Shown: piece by piece, positions 11,950 through 24,195 of the stretch
Layout: each line of letters begins with the position of its first letter
Position numbering within the stretch: the stretch's first letter is position 1
Source: Punica granatum
Taxonomy: Eukaryota; Streptophyta; Magnoliopsida; Myrtales; Lythraceae
Length of the DNA: 64,000 bases
Direction of reading: 5' to 3'
Assembly: GCF_007655135.1 (NCBI RefSeq)
Contig: NC_045129.1
Location: 16,404,274 to 16,468,273 of the forward strand
Translations under genes and position numbers: made by a program
The notes under the pieces: model-generated
Told to the model about the DNA's origin: nothing
Seen by the model: only the letters and a program-made list of their open reading frames with translations
Databases searched by the model: none

Positions 11950-13825
11950 TAATACGTGCTCTTTGTATGTTTTCCCGCTTCCATGAGTCGATGCCGTTTT
12001 TTCGATTCCGTTAATATTATGTTTATATATGTTTGTATGCGTTTATCGTGATCTTGGCGGCACCGACTATGTAAAAATATGTATGTTTATCGTGCTTGAC
12101 GTGACAATATACTCTTGATTCGTGTTTAAACGCTTTATTTTTCGTTTAATCGAAACCTCACACGAATCAGTTTAATCATGCAAACTTGGCCTAAAATTAA
12201 TTTAAAACGTCAAGAGGGTCAGAAATTAGGATTCACATTAGACGGTCCATCAATGATCGGCTCGACGGTCCGAAACCCATAAATTAAAGCATTCGGCAAA
12301 TTTTAATTGAACTTAACAAATTCCATCAACTGGGTAAATGGGACGTCGACTAATTAATTCACTCGGCCTTAATAATTTTGTACGAATTGATAATTAACCG
12401 GTAGCACGCGTCAATAAATTGCAAGTATGCATTGGTGCCTTTCTCAAATTCGCAATTTTATAAACACGCGGTCGATGTGACATGGACGTTTAGGAAGAAC
12501 TTGCACATCCTGACTCGAGGTCTCGCCTGATTTTAGGTAATTCAGGTCGCGGCGTGGAAGTTCTTTTTAGATTACTTCCGGATAGATTGACAGGTTCTTT
12601 GGCTTTTTCGGGGTTCTTACACAACCCTGGAAGATCCAGGGAATTGGTCAACGCCAATTACAGGGCGAGGTGGCCCACACTGTGTAGTCTCTCTTTTTCC
12701 TAAAAATAATTTCCACTACAAGGGGAAAATGGCCTATTTGCAATTTAGCAATACCTTAGCATGATCTCGGGTAGTTAGATTGAGTATGTTGGTTCAAAAT
12801 ACAAACAACGAATTAATCGCGTACTTGGCTTAAGACAAATGAGCAATAGTAGGCTAGGCACTAGACTCTAGGGTTTTTAGGCAAAATTCATGTTCTGTAA
12901 TAATCTATAGTAACCGTAGTGTCGCGATACAGAACAATTTAAAAACAACCCACACATTTGAGACCTGGTTACAAACATCATGCTTGTCAGGTCCAAATAA
13001 TAATGTCGAATGCTACTTATCTTCTCCATCACCCTTTTGTTTGTTTTAAGGTAGGATTTGCATGCCAAAATACTCCGGTTAATAATCAGTTAACTCACGT
13101 AAATTCGGCAATAACAAAACCCCATTGTTTGTTTATTTGTGCTTGTTTGTTACATTTTTGCATTTCTTTGTTATGCGGGTCAAGCCCGATCCTTTAAGAC
13201 ACGATTTACACAGGGTCCAATGCCCTTAACCGTCAATTACGGGGTCTAATGTCCCCATACACTGAGTATGCATTTAATTTAATTTTCGATCTTTTCCAAA
13301 ACCACACGGTGAGCACGAGAGGAATAATTACTGAATGCAAACCGATCGGGATTTAATCGTTATAATTTATATTTTTTATTTGAGAGAACAATGTAAGGGT
13401 TTATATTGTACATTTATTCATGTAAGAATCCCGATCGGAGAGTGGACAGCCTGAGAGTACTTTCAAATTTACGGTGTCAAAACAGGTGAGTCGAGTGCAA
13501 CCCTAAATCAGGAAATAAATAAATAAAATGGCAAGCTTAGTAAGCTAGAGTACCGAAAGGGCATGTGCGATATAGGCCCACACATAATAGAACCACCGAA
13601 TTCGGAATTTTCGGTTCCGTACAGACCATTGCCTTAGCATACTAGGTGTATCTCATGCCCCTAGACCCGGGCGACTCACCGACCCTCGACCTTCGAGTTG
13701 TAAATAGGTAGTGGCGACTCCTTCTCACTTGCGCCCGTCGCGCGTCCCCAAGAAGGTGGACACTCCCAAGCCACGTTGCATAGGCACGCGCATGCGTGCC
13801 CCGACGAGATTAAAATTCGGATGCG
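11950..13825 (+). mobile_element. LTR and leader of a Ty3/gypsy-type element (left arm)
   Basis: This stretch is related, in inverted orientation, to 18247-21060. Shared landmarks in order include GTTTGTATGCGTTTATCGTG-like sequence, GACGGTCCGAAACC, AAAGCATTCGG, GCGGGTCAAGCCCGA, CAAATTTACGGTGTCAAAAC, CCGAATTCGGAA and TGGCGACTCC. The LTR appears to end near 13711, followed by a primer-binding-like site and leader. No gag or pol frame follows. The left boundary is uncertain and may reach the tandem repeats at 11.4 kb. Confidence 0.6.
13712..13721 (+). promoter_or_regulatory. Primer-binding-site-like motif
   Basis: TGGCGACTCC follows the presumed LTR end. It is the kind of tRNA-complementary start seen in many plant Ogre/Tat-type Ty3/gypsy elements. 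The match weakens after 10 bases. A counterpart lies inverted at 18362-18371. Confidence 0.45.
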
Positions 13826-13826
13826 C

Positions 13827-14270
13827 ACAGACCCGGAATAGAAGAAAAGGTCATCGGGACTGGCCCGGAATAGAAGAAAGGATCATTGGGACTAGCTCGG
13901 AATAGAAGAAAGGGTTATTGTGACTGGCCCGGAATAGAAGGGAGAGTCATCGGGACTGATTCGAAATAGAAGAAGGAGCCATCAGGACTGGCCCGGAATA
14001 GAAAGGGGAGTCATCGGGACTGACCCGAAATATAAAAAGGAGTCGTTGGGACTGGATAGAATAATGGGTCATCGGAATTGGCCCGGAATAGAAAGAGCAG
14101 CCATCGAGACTAGCCCGGAATAGGAGAAGGGGTAATCAGAACTGGCTCGAAATAGAAGGGGGAGTCATGGGAAATGTCCCAGAATAGAAAAATGAGTCAT
14201 TAGGACTGGTTCGAAATAGAATGGGAGTGATCAGGACTGGCCCATAATAGAAGAAGGTTGGTTTGACAGG
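13827..14270 (+). repeat. 32-bp minisatellite, about 14 degenerate copies
   Basis: The unit is roughly ACTGGCCCGGAATAGAAGAA followed by AGGGTCATCGGG, 32 bp in total. Fourteen units can be read in a row from 13827. Most are exactly 32 bp; one near 14049 is shortened to 26 bp and the last two are altered in length. A 32-bp period does not preserve a reading frame, so protein coding is unlikely. The array sits just after the leader of the left LTR arm, and a related single unit lies near 8129. Confidence 0.85.
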
Positions 14271-17200
14271 AAAGTGCGAGAAATGCAATCGTAAAGGCAA
14301 GTGCTAAGGAGTTGCAAGGCATGGAAAAGAAGTGAATTTGGTTTGCTTAACATTGGGTTGGGTTTTTACTAGGGTAACGTCAGGCCGTTACTTATTTTGC
14401 TGGGCCGGTTGTCGCGCTTGGCGGGGATGCCCTAGTCACATTTGAGTGTTCATCGGGAATGCCCTTGGTTGCATCTGGATGTGGCCATAAGGCGGTGGTA
14501 TTGTGGATTGGACCGGCTCTCGGGACTGCTACTCGTCTCGTCATAGAGAGAGTGAGAACCGCAAGTGGTTTACCCGCAGAGGTAGGTACGACTCATCGTT
14601 TAGTCGTGTGGGCGACAGTGCATGCCAGGCGCATGGGACGATGTTGAAGCAGTTGCGTGGCTTGCTGGTTGGTATTGCTTTGTCGGAGGCCGACCTTGCT
14701 GCTGGGTGGTTGAGTGATTGATCTACCAGAAGTCGGCCTTGCCACTGCGGCGGTTGTGATTCGCTGGAGGCTGGCGCTTTGTGATGAAGGACTCGAGCTT
14801 TGGGGAGAAGCACCTACGTATCCCGTGGGATCGGGAATCAGAGTCAGCCGTAGTTCTTATGGCTTGGTACCTGTGGTCCTAGCAGCACTAGTAAGTCATG
14901 GGGATTACTAACGATAAGTAAGTGCGAAAGGCTGTGAAAATGGCATCGTTGCGACGCGTGATCTTCAGTTTAGGGTCGCTTGAGCGACCTGTGAAAAATT
15001 TTGTTTTGACAATATGAGTGGGGTCCCATTTTCAAAGGCCTCGATTCGAGGCCTCCGGGACTCCCTTTGGCCATGCGTGGACATATCGAGACGTCCTCAA
15101 CACCGCCTTAACAATTCTATCGGTTGCGGCACGCCTGTCGGCTTTGAACCCTTCTCAACAGGGTGCCATAAGGTGGTTGCATTTGTAACCTGCATGGGGA
15201 TTTCTATCCAGATTTGGTTAGACCTCGATCTAGCCATTTCCAAAGTATTATGACTAGACTCCCTTAGATGAATATCTAGGACTTTAGCTCTGTGATAGAC
15301 GATTGAAGGTTGGTTGTAGCCCATTCTGAGTTATGACATGGATCGAGAGAAAAGAAAAAGCTTGGGGAACACATTGCCTCAAGCTAAAAGGATACACGAG
15401 TTCATGCATGCAGCAAGATGTACTCCCTTCTCCTCCGTCCTTTTGTTGTGTAGGTTGTCCCGAATTGCGCTGATGGCGTGCTCAGTTACCTACTATGCGT
15501 GAGAAGCGTCCACCTTAGACGGTTAAGTTGTGTATGAAAGCCGATCGGGGATCGTGTTGGAGTAGACAACCTGACCACTTCCTATGAGGATCCCTAATAT
15601 GCACAAAGTGTGTCGGGCTAGGGGCTCAATTTAGTTTATCATTCTCTCATTTTGCTCTCCTTTTGTTATGGTCGCCTACCTCAGAATTCGGCCGCACCTC
15701 TCAGCTTAAAGGGGATGACTTCTCATTTTGCCATGACCGCCCACCTCAGAATTTCCAGTCGTGCATCTCTTTTGCCATAACTTTTGCCTAGGCCCGCCAT
15801 AGGGGTTTTCGACCTAGCAAGCTCGATTATTTTGTCTCTAGAATTTGTAAGGGCGAAGGGTTTTGAGAATTCGACTTCCGTGATGACGTTGTTTTGCATT
15901 CTTTCTCTATTGAGGAGACGCGTTTGTTGCCCCTTCCTTTTGTTGGGGTTTTCTTTTTTTTTTTTTTAGGATGGCAGTTTTTTTTTTAGGCTGGGGTTTA
16001 TTTGTGCTCCTTGGATTTGCTTGAATTTCCTCGACTTTTGCGTTGCCAAGGTCACTTTGATGTGCGTTGCCTTGTAGAGACTCAGCGTGTTTTGTGTCAT
16101 GGTCCCTTTCTTTTCGAGGGCCGACTTTTTTGAACTCTCTCCTCTCCCTTACAAATTTTAAAAATGATTTTCCTCTATTTTCTATGGAAAAGAAAAATAA
16201 AATTGTGCCCCAAGGATTGGGTGACCGAGATTGTTCCGACATGAATCTTGGACGGGGATGCCTCGGTGTATATGGATGTTGCTAGTGGCAGGTGTCTTGT
16301 ATGATCTTCATCCCTGACTGCGTCTTGTTGCTGCCATAGCGGGTACCTCTTTGAAGGTGTGTGCTCACGAATTCGATAGACTTGTCTTGCCTCGAGGGCC
16401 CGTTATTGCTTTATGGCCATTGGCAAGCCTTTGCAGTGGTGAAACCCCGATTTTCCCCGAGGCTTTGTTCAATTTCGAGGGAGACGATTGCATCGGTGCT
16501 GAACTGTTTGCTCGATCATCAACGTCTTCACTTTGCCGGGGGTACCTCTTGGTTGGGTCCTTTCCCTATCGAAATATAAGAGAGAAGGCCCGAGAAGAGT
16601 TCTTGGGTAGGTGTGAATCCACGTATCATTCTTCGCCCATGACAGGCATGTCCCTATGAAAGACAACAAAGAGGATGATGCATTAGACAATTGTGTGGTG
16701 GAATATTCGGTAAGAAATGTAGAGTTGACCCATGAGAAAAATCCTCTCGTCCAGAGCGCGACTCATGGGGTATCGCGTTTGAGAGACATTCGTTTCCGGA
16801 AGTCTGGTCATCACCACACTAGAGTGGTTAGACCGTGACTGAGGCTGCATAAGAGTACCTTCCCCAAGTGCGAGTAGGCAGATGCAGCCGTCCTAGAGAA
16901 GGCTCGAAGAGCGGGGTCCCATGGGGACAAGCGAGCCAAACAGGCTTGACAGAATTGATAGGGCGTACTTGGGACTGTCCTAATGCCCACATGAGGGACG
17001 TGTTCTGGCTGGGAGCCCGTTCGGGAATGCATTGAAATAAAGTAAAATAAAATGGGAGTTTTAGGGAAGAGTGTGTTTATAAGATGCGTGTCGCTCTGGT
17101 GGTTGGTAAGTAGCCACAGCGGAGGGTTGGTGGGTCCTCTTCTTTGATCGGAGGTGCAACCATGCTAGTAATTCTTGTGTCGGGTGGGCTGGTCCTCGAT

Positions 17201-18246
17201 GTTGAAGTTCCAAGGAGTTGGATGAGAGGTGTTTATTATCCCGGTTCTAGTCGTTCGGGATTCAGACTGCCTTCTTGTTGAGTATTTCCTACAATGGGAA
17301 AGGGAAAAACAATAAAGGAGTAAAAATTGTCTGCAATTTTAATGTAAGAGCGCAAGGGAGCGAATTGGCCTGATAGGCCTCGTGCGAGCACACTGAGGGA
17401 TGTGAGTAGGGTGTGCCAAGGGTGCGTGCACGGGCACAGAGGGATGTGCTCAAACGACGCGAAGGGACGCGCTTAGTCACGCTAGTGGACGTACTCGGTT
17501 GCGCTGGTGGACGCGCTCAATTGCGCAGAGTCAATGGGTGTTAGCTTCGTCGTGGAAGGTAGGTTGGTTCTTGGGCCACTGCTCGTCTAGTCGCGGAGGA
17601 ATGGTGAAAACCGTTGGTGGCCAATCCGCGAAAGTTGGCACGACTCACCTGTCGTGCAGGTTAGGTGGCTGGAATGAACGGCCTCTGTCATAGCGCACCT
17701 CGCCGTGGAGAGGTAAAGACTGCGAGTGGTCTACTCGCGAATATGCATATACAGAAAAATAATACAGAAGAAAATGCCCACGAGATAAAAACGGGAGTAC
17801 ATGTACATCTCTCAAAATAGAAAAGGCTCAAAAGCCCGTAGGCCGACTCAAAGGACTGTCAGTGAAGCCGGTTAGAGGCTGGCATAGAGGCATAGGACGA
17901 TGCAAGGTTTGGTACTACACGAACCGTGCGATCTAGGGATAGGGGGGCCCTAGCTCAAGGGCGTGAATTCCTTGAAACCAAGCGGGGCTCTTTAAAGGCT
18001 AGTGCTATGGTCAGGCCACTCGGTCCGTTCCCATACTCTGAGCCTCTTTCTAATCCTAGTTCTTATTGATGCCCGTGGGATTTCGAGCATGGTGCCTAAT
18101 TACAACTAGGATGATGTGCAATGCAGGTGCAGAAAGTAAATGTGCAGAAAGTAAATGAGCAGAAAATAAATGAAAGCGGTAAATATATAGACACAGCAAA
18201 CAAACGAGATCGAGCCTGAACCCTCTAAAGTGCACCCAGCAAAGTC
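14271..18246. other. Interior of inverted retrotransposon pair, no coding capacity seen
   Basis: This stretch lies between two inward-facing LTR/leader regions. Many frames of 60-110 codons exist, but none shows a gag zinc knuckle, protease, reverse transcriptase or integrase motif. Internally, 14525-14620 and 17570-17660 are similar direct repeats (shared words GCTACTCGTCT / GCTCGTCTAGTC and ACGACTCA). A hairpin-like GGCCTCGATTCGAGGCC lies near 15037. I read it as remains of large non-autonomous elements. Confidence 0.5.
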
Positions 18247-21060
18247 ACCATGCCTGTGTGGACCCAAATTTCATCTCGTTGGGACCCACATGCGTGCGCC
18301 CTGATCGCACGGCTTGAGAGTGTCCATCTTCCCGGGGACGCACGACGGACACGCGTGAAAAGGAGTCGCCGCTACCTGTTTACGACCCGAAGGTCAAAGA
18401 CCAGTGAGTTGCCCGAGTTTAGGGTTAAGGATACACCTGGTTTTCTAAGGCATATAGTCTTGCGAAACCAGGAGTTCCGAATTCGGGGGTTCTGTTACGT
18501 GCAGGCCTACCCTTTCGGTATGCTAATTTGTCTAAGGTTTGCCCTTTTTAGTTTATTTACGGCGTTGATTAAGTTTCACTCGACTCGCCAGGTTTGACAC
18601 TGTAAATTTGAAGAGACAATTGATTCGGACTATGAGACCAAAAGAAGAGCGGATCCTCGGGTTAGGGGATTAGTCCAACATCCTCGCATCTCGACTAATC
18701 AAATCGCGATGGCATGTTCACCATGTGGACCGAACCCATAACTCGTGTGGTCTCGCTCATCTCGGGGACCCGTATACCGACTCAATTGATTTCGACTCTC
18801 AGACTCCACACTTGCCGACCGAGATCATTACATAAATGTACAAATAAATACATCACAAGGTACTCTCAAATAATAAATATAAGTTATAACAAATGGATCC
18901 CGGTTGACTTACGTTTGGCCAATATTCCGCTCTTGCTCATCGTGGGGTTTGAATGACCGAAATCGAAATTAAGGTGACGCAGGCTCATGTGAGCTGGAGT
19001 TCGAGTCCGACCGAACCGGCAGTTTCCAAGAGAAACATGTAGTCCTCAAGATATCCGTCGGATCAGTCAAACTCCCGAGTGATTGTCTAACCCCATTTCG
19101 CGCATCCTGACCCGAGTCATCCCCTACTTGGATACTACTTGGGTTAAAACGGCGACTCGAGACTAGACCCTATGTCGCGCTCGGGTCGCACGTACTCTGT
19201 GTGTATAGGTCGTTGAACCCCATAATCAATGGGTAGGGGACGTTGGACCATGTCATGTCTTAATAGAGTCGGGTTTGACCCGCAAGAAAACAGAGAAAAA
19301 CAGACAAAAGTAAGTATAAACGGGCAAGTTGTGTGTTATTACCGGATTTACGTGATTTATCAGGTTATGAACTGGGATTGCTTGGCAGACAAATTTCTAT
19401 CCTAAATAGACAAAACAAAGGTCGTGTGTGTGATGTGAATCGATCAGGGGGCTGCCTTGGGAGGGCATATAACAGTCGACATTACTTAAACAGACTTGAT
19501 AGACATGGTGTCCATAGTCAAACCTCGAATGTGTGAGTTGCTTTTAAGTTGTTCTGTTTCGCGACGCTGAGGGCATAACAGATTATGATGGAGGTGTGTT
19601 TTCGCCTAAAATCCGAAACCTGACGTTTTGACTAGTTGTTTTCCTAAGTTTGATTAAGCCGGGTTTGAAGTTAATATGTTTTTCGTGTTTTGACCAATTT
19701 TAAGTACGAACTTGGAGAAACGGGGGCATGAAACACCATGAGGTGCGAAGGTCTCCGCACTTGTCCCAAGAGGGACCGGACAACCTTTCACGAGCCGTCC
19801 ACGCTCGCACCTTTAGTCCAAGTCCCTAAGCACATGAATCTATGCTAAGGCAATGGAAATATGTGGACAAGAGAGGGAGGGTAAGACGGGCGAGAGCCAC
19901 ACCTAGACAGGCGCTCATCCCTTTCCTTATTCGACATGTTTCGATCCTCCTAACGTCTATGGAGTCAGCAAATCATGAACCGATAGTCATACCCTTGAAC
20001 TAAAAAAATGTGTCTGTGTGAATAAAAGGTCGAGACTACGCAATACAGACCGGCGAAAGTCTGTATCCGATATCGACCAATCTTTTGGACCCATCGGGAT
20101 TATATGGATCCCGAAAGAGCCAAGAAACCAGCCACTCTACCCGGAAGTGGTCTAAGAAGAACTCGTGCACCCCGACTCGAGCCGCCTTAAATCGGGCCTA
20201 GACTCAAGTCAAGTTACACGAGTGCCCCTTAGATGTTCATGCTACGCGTCACATGTCACAGTGCTTTTTGAAATTGTGAGTTTTAAAAGGGCATGGCCAT
20301 CAGTTCATGAACCGTCAACGCGATTACGGATTATTGGCCGGTTCATGCAATTTATTGAAAAGCTGAATGATTTGGTTAGCCAAATGAAACGTCCCAATTG
20401 CTCCGTGTGTGGAATTATTAATTTAAATTTATTACCGAATGCTTTGAATCTGTAGGTTTCAGACCGTCAGGTCAATCATGGTTAACCGCCTGAATGGAAT
20501 CTTGATCCCTGATCATTTTAATTAATAGAAACAATTTGTGACACGGAGACTAAGATAGGTCTCTGAAGACCAAGAGAATCCAATCAATGATGGCCGAGAC
20601 TTCTTGGACCCTCGTGGGCCCGAGACAATCACGGATACACGAATCCATGCGAATCACCTAAAGTTAACACGTTTATAATGTGATTTATCGTTGAATTAAA
20701 GTCAACATAGGAAACACAACTACAAAGAATCCGAGAGACGGACTTAAATCGGGGTAAGGAGGCCACCTTTGACCCGGGATGGGTCAAGGGTTCTCGGCCA
20801 CTTCTTTAAAAGAATGGCCGAGAGGTGCCTTGACCCGGCTCGAGTCATAAGTGGTCTCTTCACCCCAATTATAATCGTTTCTCGCATGTATCAGATGTTA
20901 AACATGATGATAACAAGCACATACAAAACTGGCACCGCCATGATCTCGGGAAACACACATAATCACGCAAACATACACAAACATAATATTTAACATAATC
21001 AATAAAACAACATTGAGTCATGAAACAAAAAAAAACGTAAAAACACAGGAAACGACTAAT
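18247..21060 (-). mobile_element. LTR and leader of a Ty3/gypsy-type element (right arm, inverted)
   Basis: On the minus strand this matches the left arm from about 21010 (near 11990) through 20490 (near 12230) and 19280 (near 13170) to 18247 (near 13825). GGCGACTCC lies at 18362-18370 and a GATGAAATTTGGGTCC leader near 18257-18272. By eye the better parts agree at roughly three quarters of positions. The arms are thus diverged relatives, not recent copies. No internal coding domain is visible. Confidence 0.6.
20751..20866. repeat. Long imperfect hairpin 1
   Basis: GGGGTAAGGAG pairs with CTCTTCACCCC, CCAC with GTGG, GGGTCAAGG with CCTTGACCC, and TCTCGGCCA with TGGCCGAGA, around an apical CTTCTTTAAAAGAA. 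The arms meet over about 116 bp. The apical core is shared with hairpin 2. It lies within or next to the right LTR arm. Confidence 0.75.
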
Positions 21061-21069
21061 TTCGAGGAG

Positions 21070-21176
21070 GAGGAGACCGTTTTAGGCTCGAGGAAGCCAC
21101 AAGGGCTCTCGGCCACCTCCCTTGGGGGTGAGGCCGAGAGGTCCTCTTGGCTTCCCCGAGCCTTGACGGTCTCCTC
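21070..21176. repeat. Long imperfect hairpin 2
   Basis: GAGGAGACCGT pairs with ACGGTCTCCTC, AGGCTCGAGGAAGCCA with TGGCTTCCCCGAGCCT (one mismatch), and CTCTCGGCCACCTCC with GGTGAGGCCGAGAG (one bulge). The stem is long and GC-rich with a tight loop near 21120. The motif CTCGGCCAC ... GGCCGAGAGG also forms the top of hairpin 1. Confidence 0.8.
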
Positions 21177-21239
21177 GACTCCGAAGCTACCCTCTTCTCG
21201 TTATTCTAAGACATTATATATCATTACATAACCATGCAA

Positions 21240-23065
21240 ATGAAAATAAACAATTCTAAGCAAGAACATGTGTTAATCGTTCAGGGACTGCCTTATCTCC
21301 CTACAAAACTCAGAAATTAAAAGTCCTAACTTTTCTAAGTCGAACAGAATTATACCTACGCCTCGGGATGTAAAGAAAGTGACTCAAGGCTGAAGAACAA
21401 CTCTAAGAGGGCCTTTTGGGTGCTCGGACTACTAGAAGACCCGAGAAGGATCCGAGGATGGCTCAAGATGGCGTGGCTGAGACGAAGAAAAGGGGAGGTT
21501 TTAGCCACTGCTCCCGGTGGCTCTGGCTATTGTGAGGCCCCTGGAGGTGGTTGAAATATGCACTTCAACCACTGGTGCCTAGGCTGACCCTAAAACATAA
21601 GACAACACGTGAGAGCTCCAGGAAGAAGCAGTAACGGGCATTGGGACTCGCGCACGAATAGCAACTTCATGGGGTGAGGAGGTGCAACTTCATGGGGCAA
21701 GGAGGTGGAGCAACACGGGGCAGGGAGCTACAGCACGTGACTAGCGGCCTGGAGTAGTCGATAACAGCAACAGAGAAAGTGAAGGTGCTAGTCTGTCTGC
21801 CTTGAGGGAACGGGAAAGAGGTGTGGTGATGGATGGGCTACTGAAATCGAAGGTAATGAAGATGAAGGAGGCTTGATTGTTGTTGGTGGGGTTACTCTCA
21901 AGAAGAAACATAAGCTGAGAGGAGAAGGTAGGTGATGTGTTGTGTGAAGAGGTAAGTAAAATGCTGAGGTGAGGTGAGGGAAAGTTTGCATGAGCTGTTG
22001 TTCTGTGTTTTTTAGGGGGTCGTGAGGGAGAGGGAGTTGCCAAAGAGGAAGTGAACCGGTCGAGAGAGAGAAAGTTGAGATTAGATGAAAACCGAAGATA
22101 GTGATGGAGATGATGAATATGAAGTGAGTGAGAGAGGTGGAAGGTAGCAGAGAAGAAAAAAATGATCATGGTGGCTGGTCTGTGTGTGTTTTCTTGTGTT
22201 TGTCATGCGGGAGCCGAGAGTAAAGGGAGAAATGGTGGGGATCAGCGGACTGCAGAGGAGAAGGAAGGGAAGGAGATGAAGATGGTCTGGTTCCTTTTGT
22301 GTGTTGTTGCTTGCTGGAGTTCTTGCTGCTCGATTGTGTTGCTTGCTTCCGTTGCAAGTCCAGATGGCTCATGAAGTCAAGCTGATGGAGATGGTGTGAT
22401 GTTCTCTCGCTTGAGCTGATAGAGGCGTGGATGAGGGAGTTGCAGGTTGTTGCAAAGCTGCTGTGAGAAACAGCAGGCGTGGGTACCATAAGTTACAGGC
22501 TCTCCGGTTGCAGAAGAGGAAGCCAGAAGAAATCGAGAAAACAAAGAAAGCAGCAGCTGGGTGAGATTGATGGAATCGATGTTGTGTAGATGAAGAAGCA
22601 GAGAAAAAGATGGCGATGAATTGATGGTTGCAGGGATGGGCTTGAGTGGTTGCTACTGTCAGGAAAAAGGTGAGATGAGATGGAGAAGACAGGGTGGGTT
22701 ATTGGCTTCCAATTGCAGGATCGGCCAAATAGAAAGAACAAGAAAAGAAAGAGCTGGTCAAAGAAAAGAAAAGAAAGGAAAGGAAGATGAGAACAAATGA
22801 AAGAATAATGCATGGGGGTCGGCCAAGTTGATCACTTGGCAGACCCCTTCTGCCATTTTTTTTCTGTATGAATGTCCTTTGGGTAAAATTTAATTTTTCA
22901 GGATCCATTGACATTTTCATAATGAAAACTTCGAAATTGAGAAATTTGAAAAATAGTCAGCTCTATGAGAATTTCAATTTGCATTGACGAAGATCGAATC
23001 TCGATATATATCGACATTGAACCTCCGACACGCATTGATCGTAATTGCTCAATTATTTTCGAAAT
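21240..23065. other. Purine-rich low-complexity DNA, no gene supported
   Basis: 21600-22830 is GA/GAAG-rich on the plus strand, producing Ser/His/Pro/Leu-rich frames of up to 142 codons on the minus strand. Amino-acid use follows the nucleotide bias, overlapping frames on both strands look alike, and no domain is recognisable. It resembles the CT-rich untranslated parts of plant LTR elements. A small unrecognised gene cannot be fully excluded. Confidence 0.5.
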
Positions 23066-23350
23066 TCAATCTCTTCAATCGGATATCCGAAAAATATTTT
23101 GGGACAATCGTTGTGTTCAGAAAAATTCGAGAATCGACTTTATGCAGAAAAATATTTTTCAATTTCAAGTATCGTCCGAATTTTTAAAAAATCTAAATTG
23201 ATGCACGTAAAGCCTAGAATTCTTGTCTTTCCAAACGGATACCCAAAAAATGATATGGGATCACCATTGTGTTCAGAAAAATTCATGGATCAATATTATG
23301 CATAAAAGTATTTTTCGGCCCCGAATATTGTTTTGAATTGACACACGTAA
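23066..23350 (+). repeat. Two degenerate ~145-bp tandem units
   Basis: Both units contain a CGGATAYCCGAAAAAT-like start, TTGTGTTCAGAAAAATTC, TTATGCA-AAAA-TATTTTTC, and AATTGA-GCACGTAAA-like ends. They start near 23066 and 23214. The second runs into the direct repeat shared with 7366. Confidence 0.6.
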
Positions 23351-23718
23351 AATCTGAAAACGTCTCGTAGAGTTTTTTTCTGAAAATATAAAATTAAAGT
23401 TAAATGAAAAGGATGTCCTGAGTTCAAAAGCCGTGAATGCTCAAGCAATTAGTCAAAAATACTTCCCTTCAATGAATGACAGAAATGACAATTTCGCGCC
23501 TCCTCCTCGTGATCACGCTGGCTTGTCGATTTCAATTTCTCCTCGTGCTGCGATCCTCTGTATATCGCTCCCAGGACCATCCGGTTTCATGTGGCTGAAC
23601 TGGATGTGAATAGTAACCCGGGGATTGCCTAGTCCTTTCCTGTTGTAGTTCCAGTGTTGTAGTTAGGAGCGTCGTCGATGCCCTCTTTTGAAGCTGGTGG
23701 AGTAAGATCGGGTGCTGA
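23290..23718 (+). repeat. Right copy of the ~420-bp direct repeat (LTR-like)
   Basis: This matches 7366-7782 in order and orientation, up to GGGTGC at its right edge. There the left copy continues into retrotransposon-like DNA and this copy into AT-rich DNA. That is expected if this is the outer end of a large element, but no target duplication or clean TG...CA ends were found. Confidence 0.55.
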
Positions 23719-24080
23719 GAAAGAAAATGATAAACTTATTGCGCTGATACATAGAGACAAATCAATGTCTTAATTAAGAATACATGATCTCCAAATGCAT
23801 ACAAAACTAAATAGAAGAGAGTATGTCGTCCTGGGACGATCTAACATACATGCTCAGATTATAGATCGTCATTTTCTTAGTAAAATATAAAATAGGTCCG
23901 GCCACTTGTAGATTCAATTTATTTACACTTATAAATGGATGTTACGTGATGTATGTGTAATATTAGAATTTTTCACAACCGTCCCCTTCATCACAATTAC
24001 GTTCCAACTTCGAATTCTCATTCTATAATAGTATTCGCTTCTCCTTTTGCTCAATCTCTCTTTAGCCCTTTCTAATATAA

Positions 24081-24111
<31 letters not shown>

Positions 24112-24195
24112 ACGTAATTCAAATTACTCTTATGAAAATCTCCCATTTAATCGATGCTTTTTTATAAACCCTTCTTCTGATAAAGCGTCCCTTTG
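23719..24195. other. AT-rich intergenic DNA
   Basis: No open frame of note. A short AT microsatellite lies near 24078-24106. Confidence 0.6.

Noticed and set aside
21741..22813. Minus-strand frames of 106-142 codons, including Ser/His/Pro-rich proteins
   Set aside because: Product of GA-rich plus-strand sequence; neighbouring frames on both strands look alike and no motif is present.
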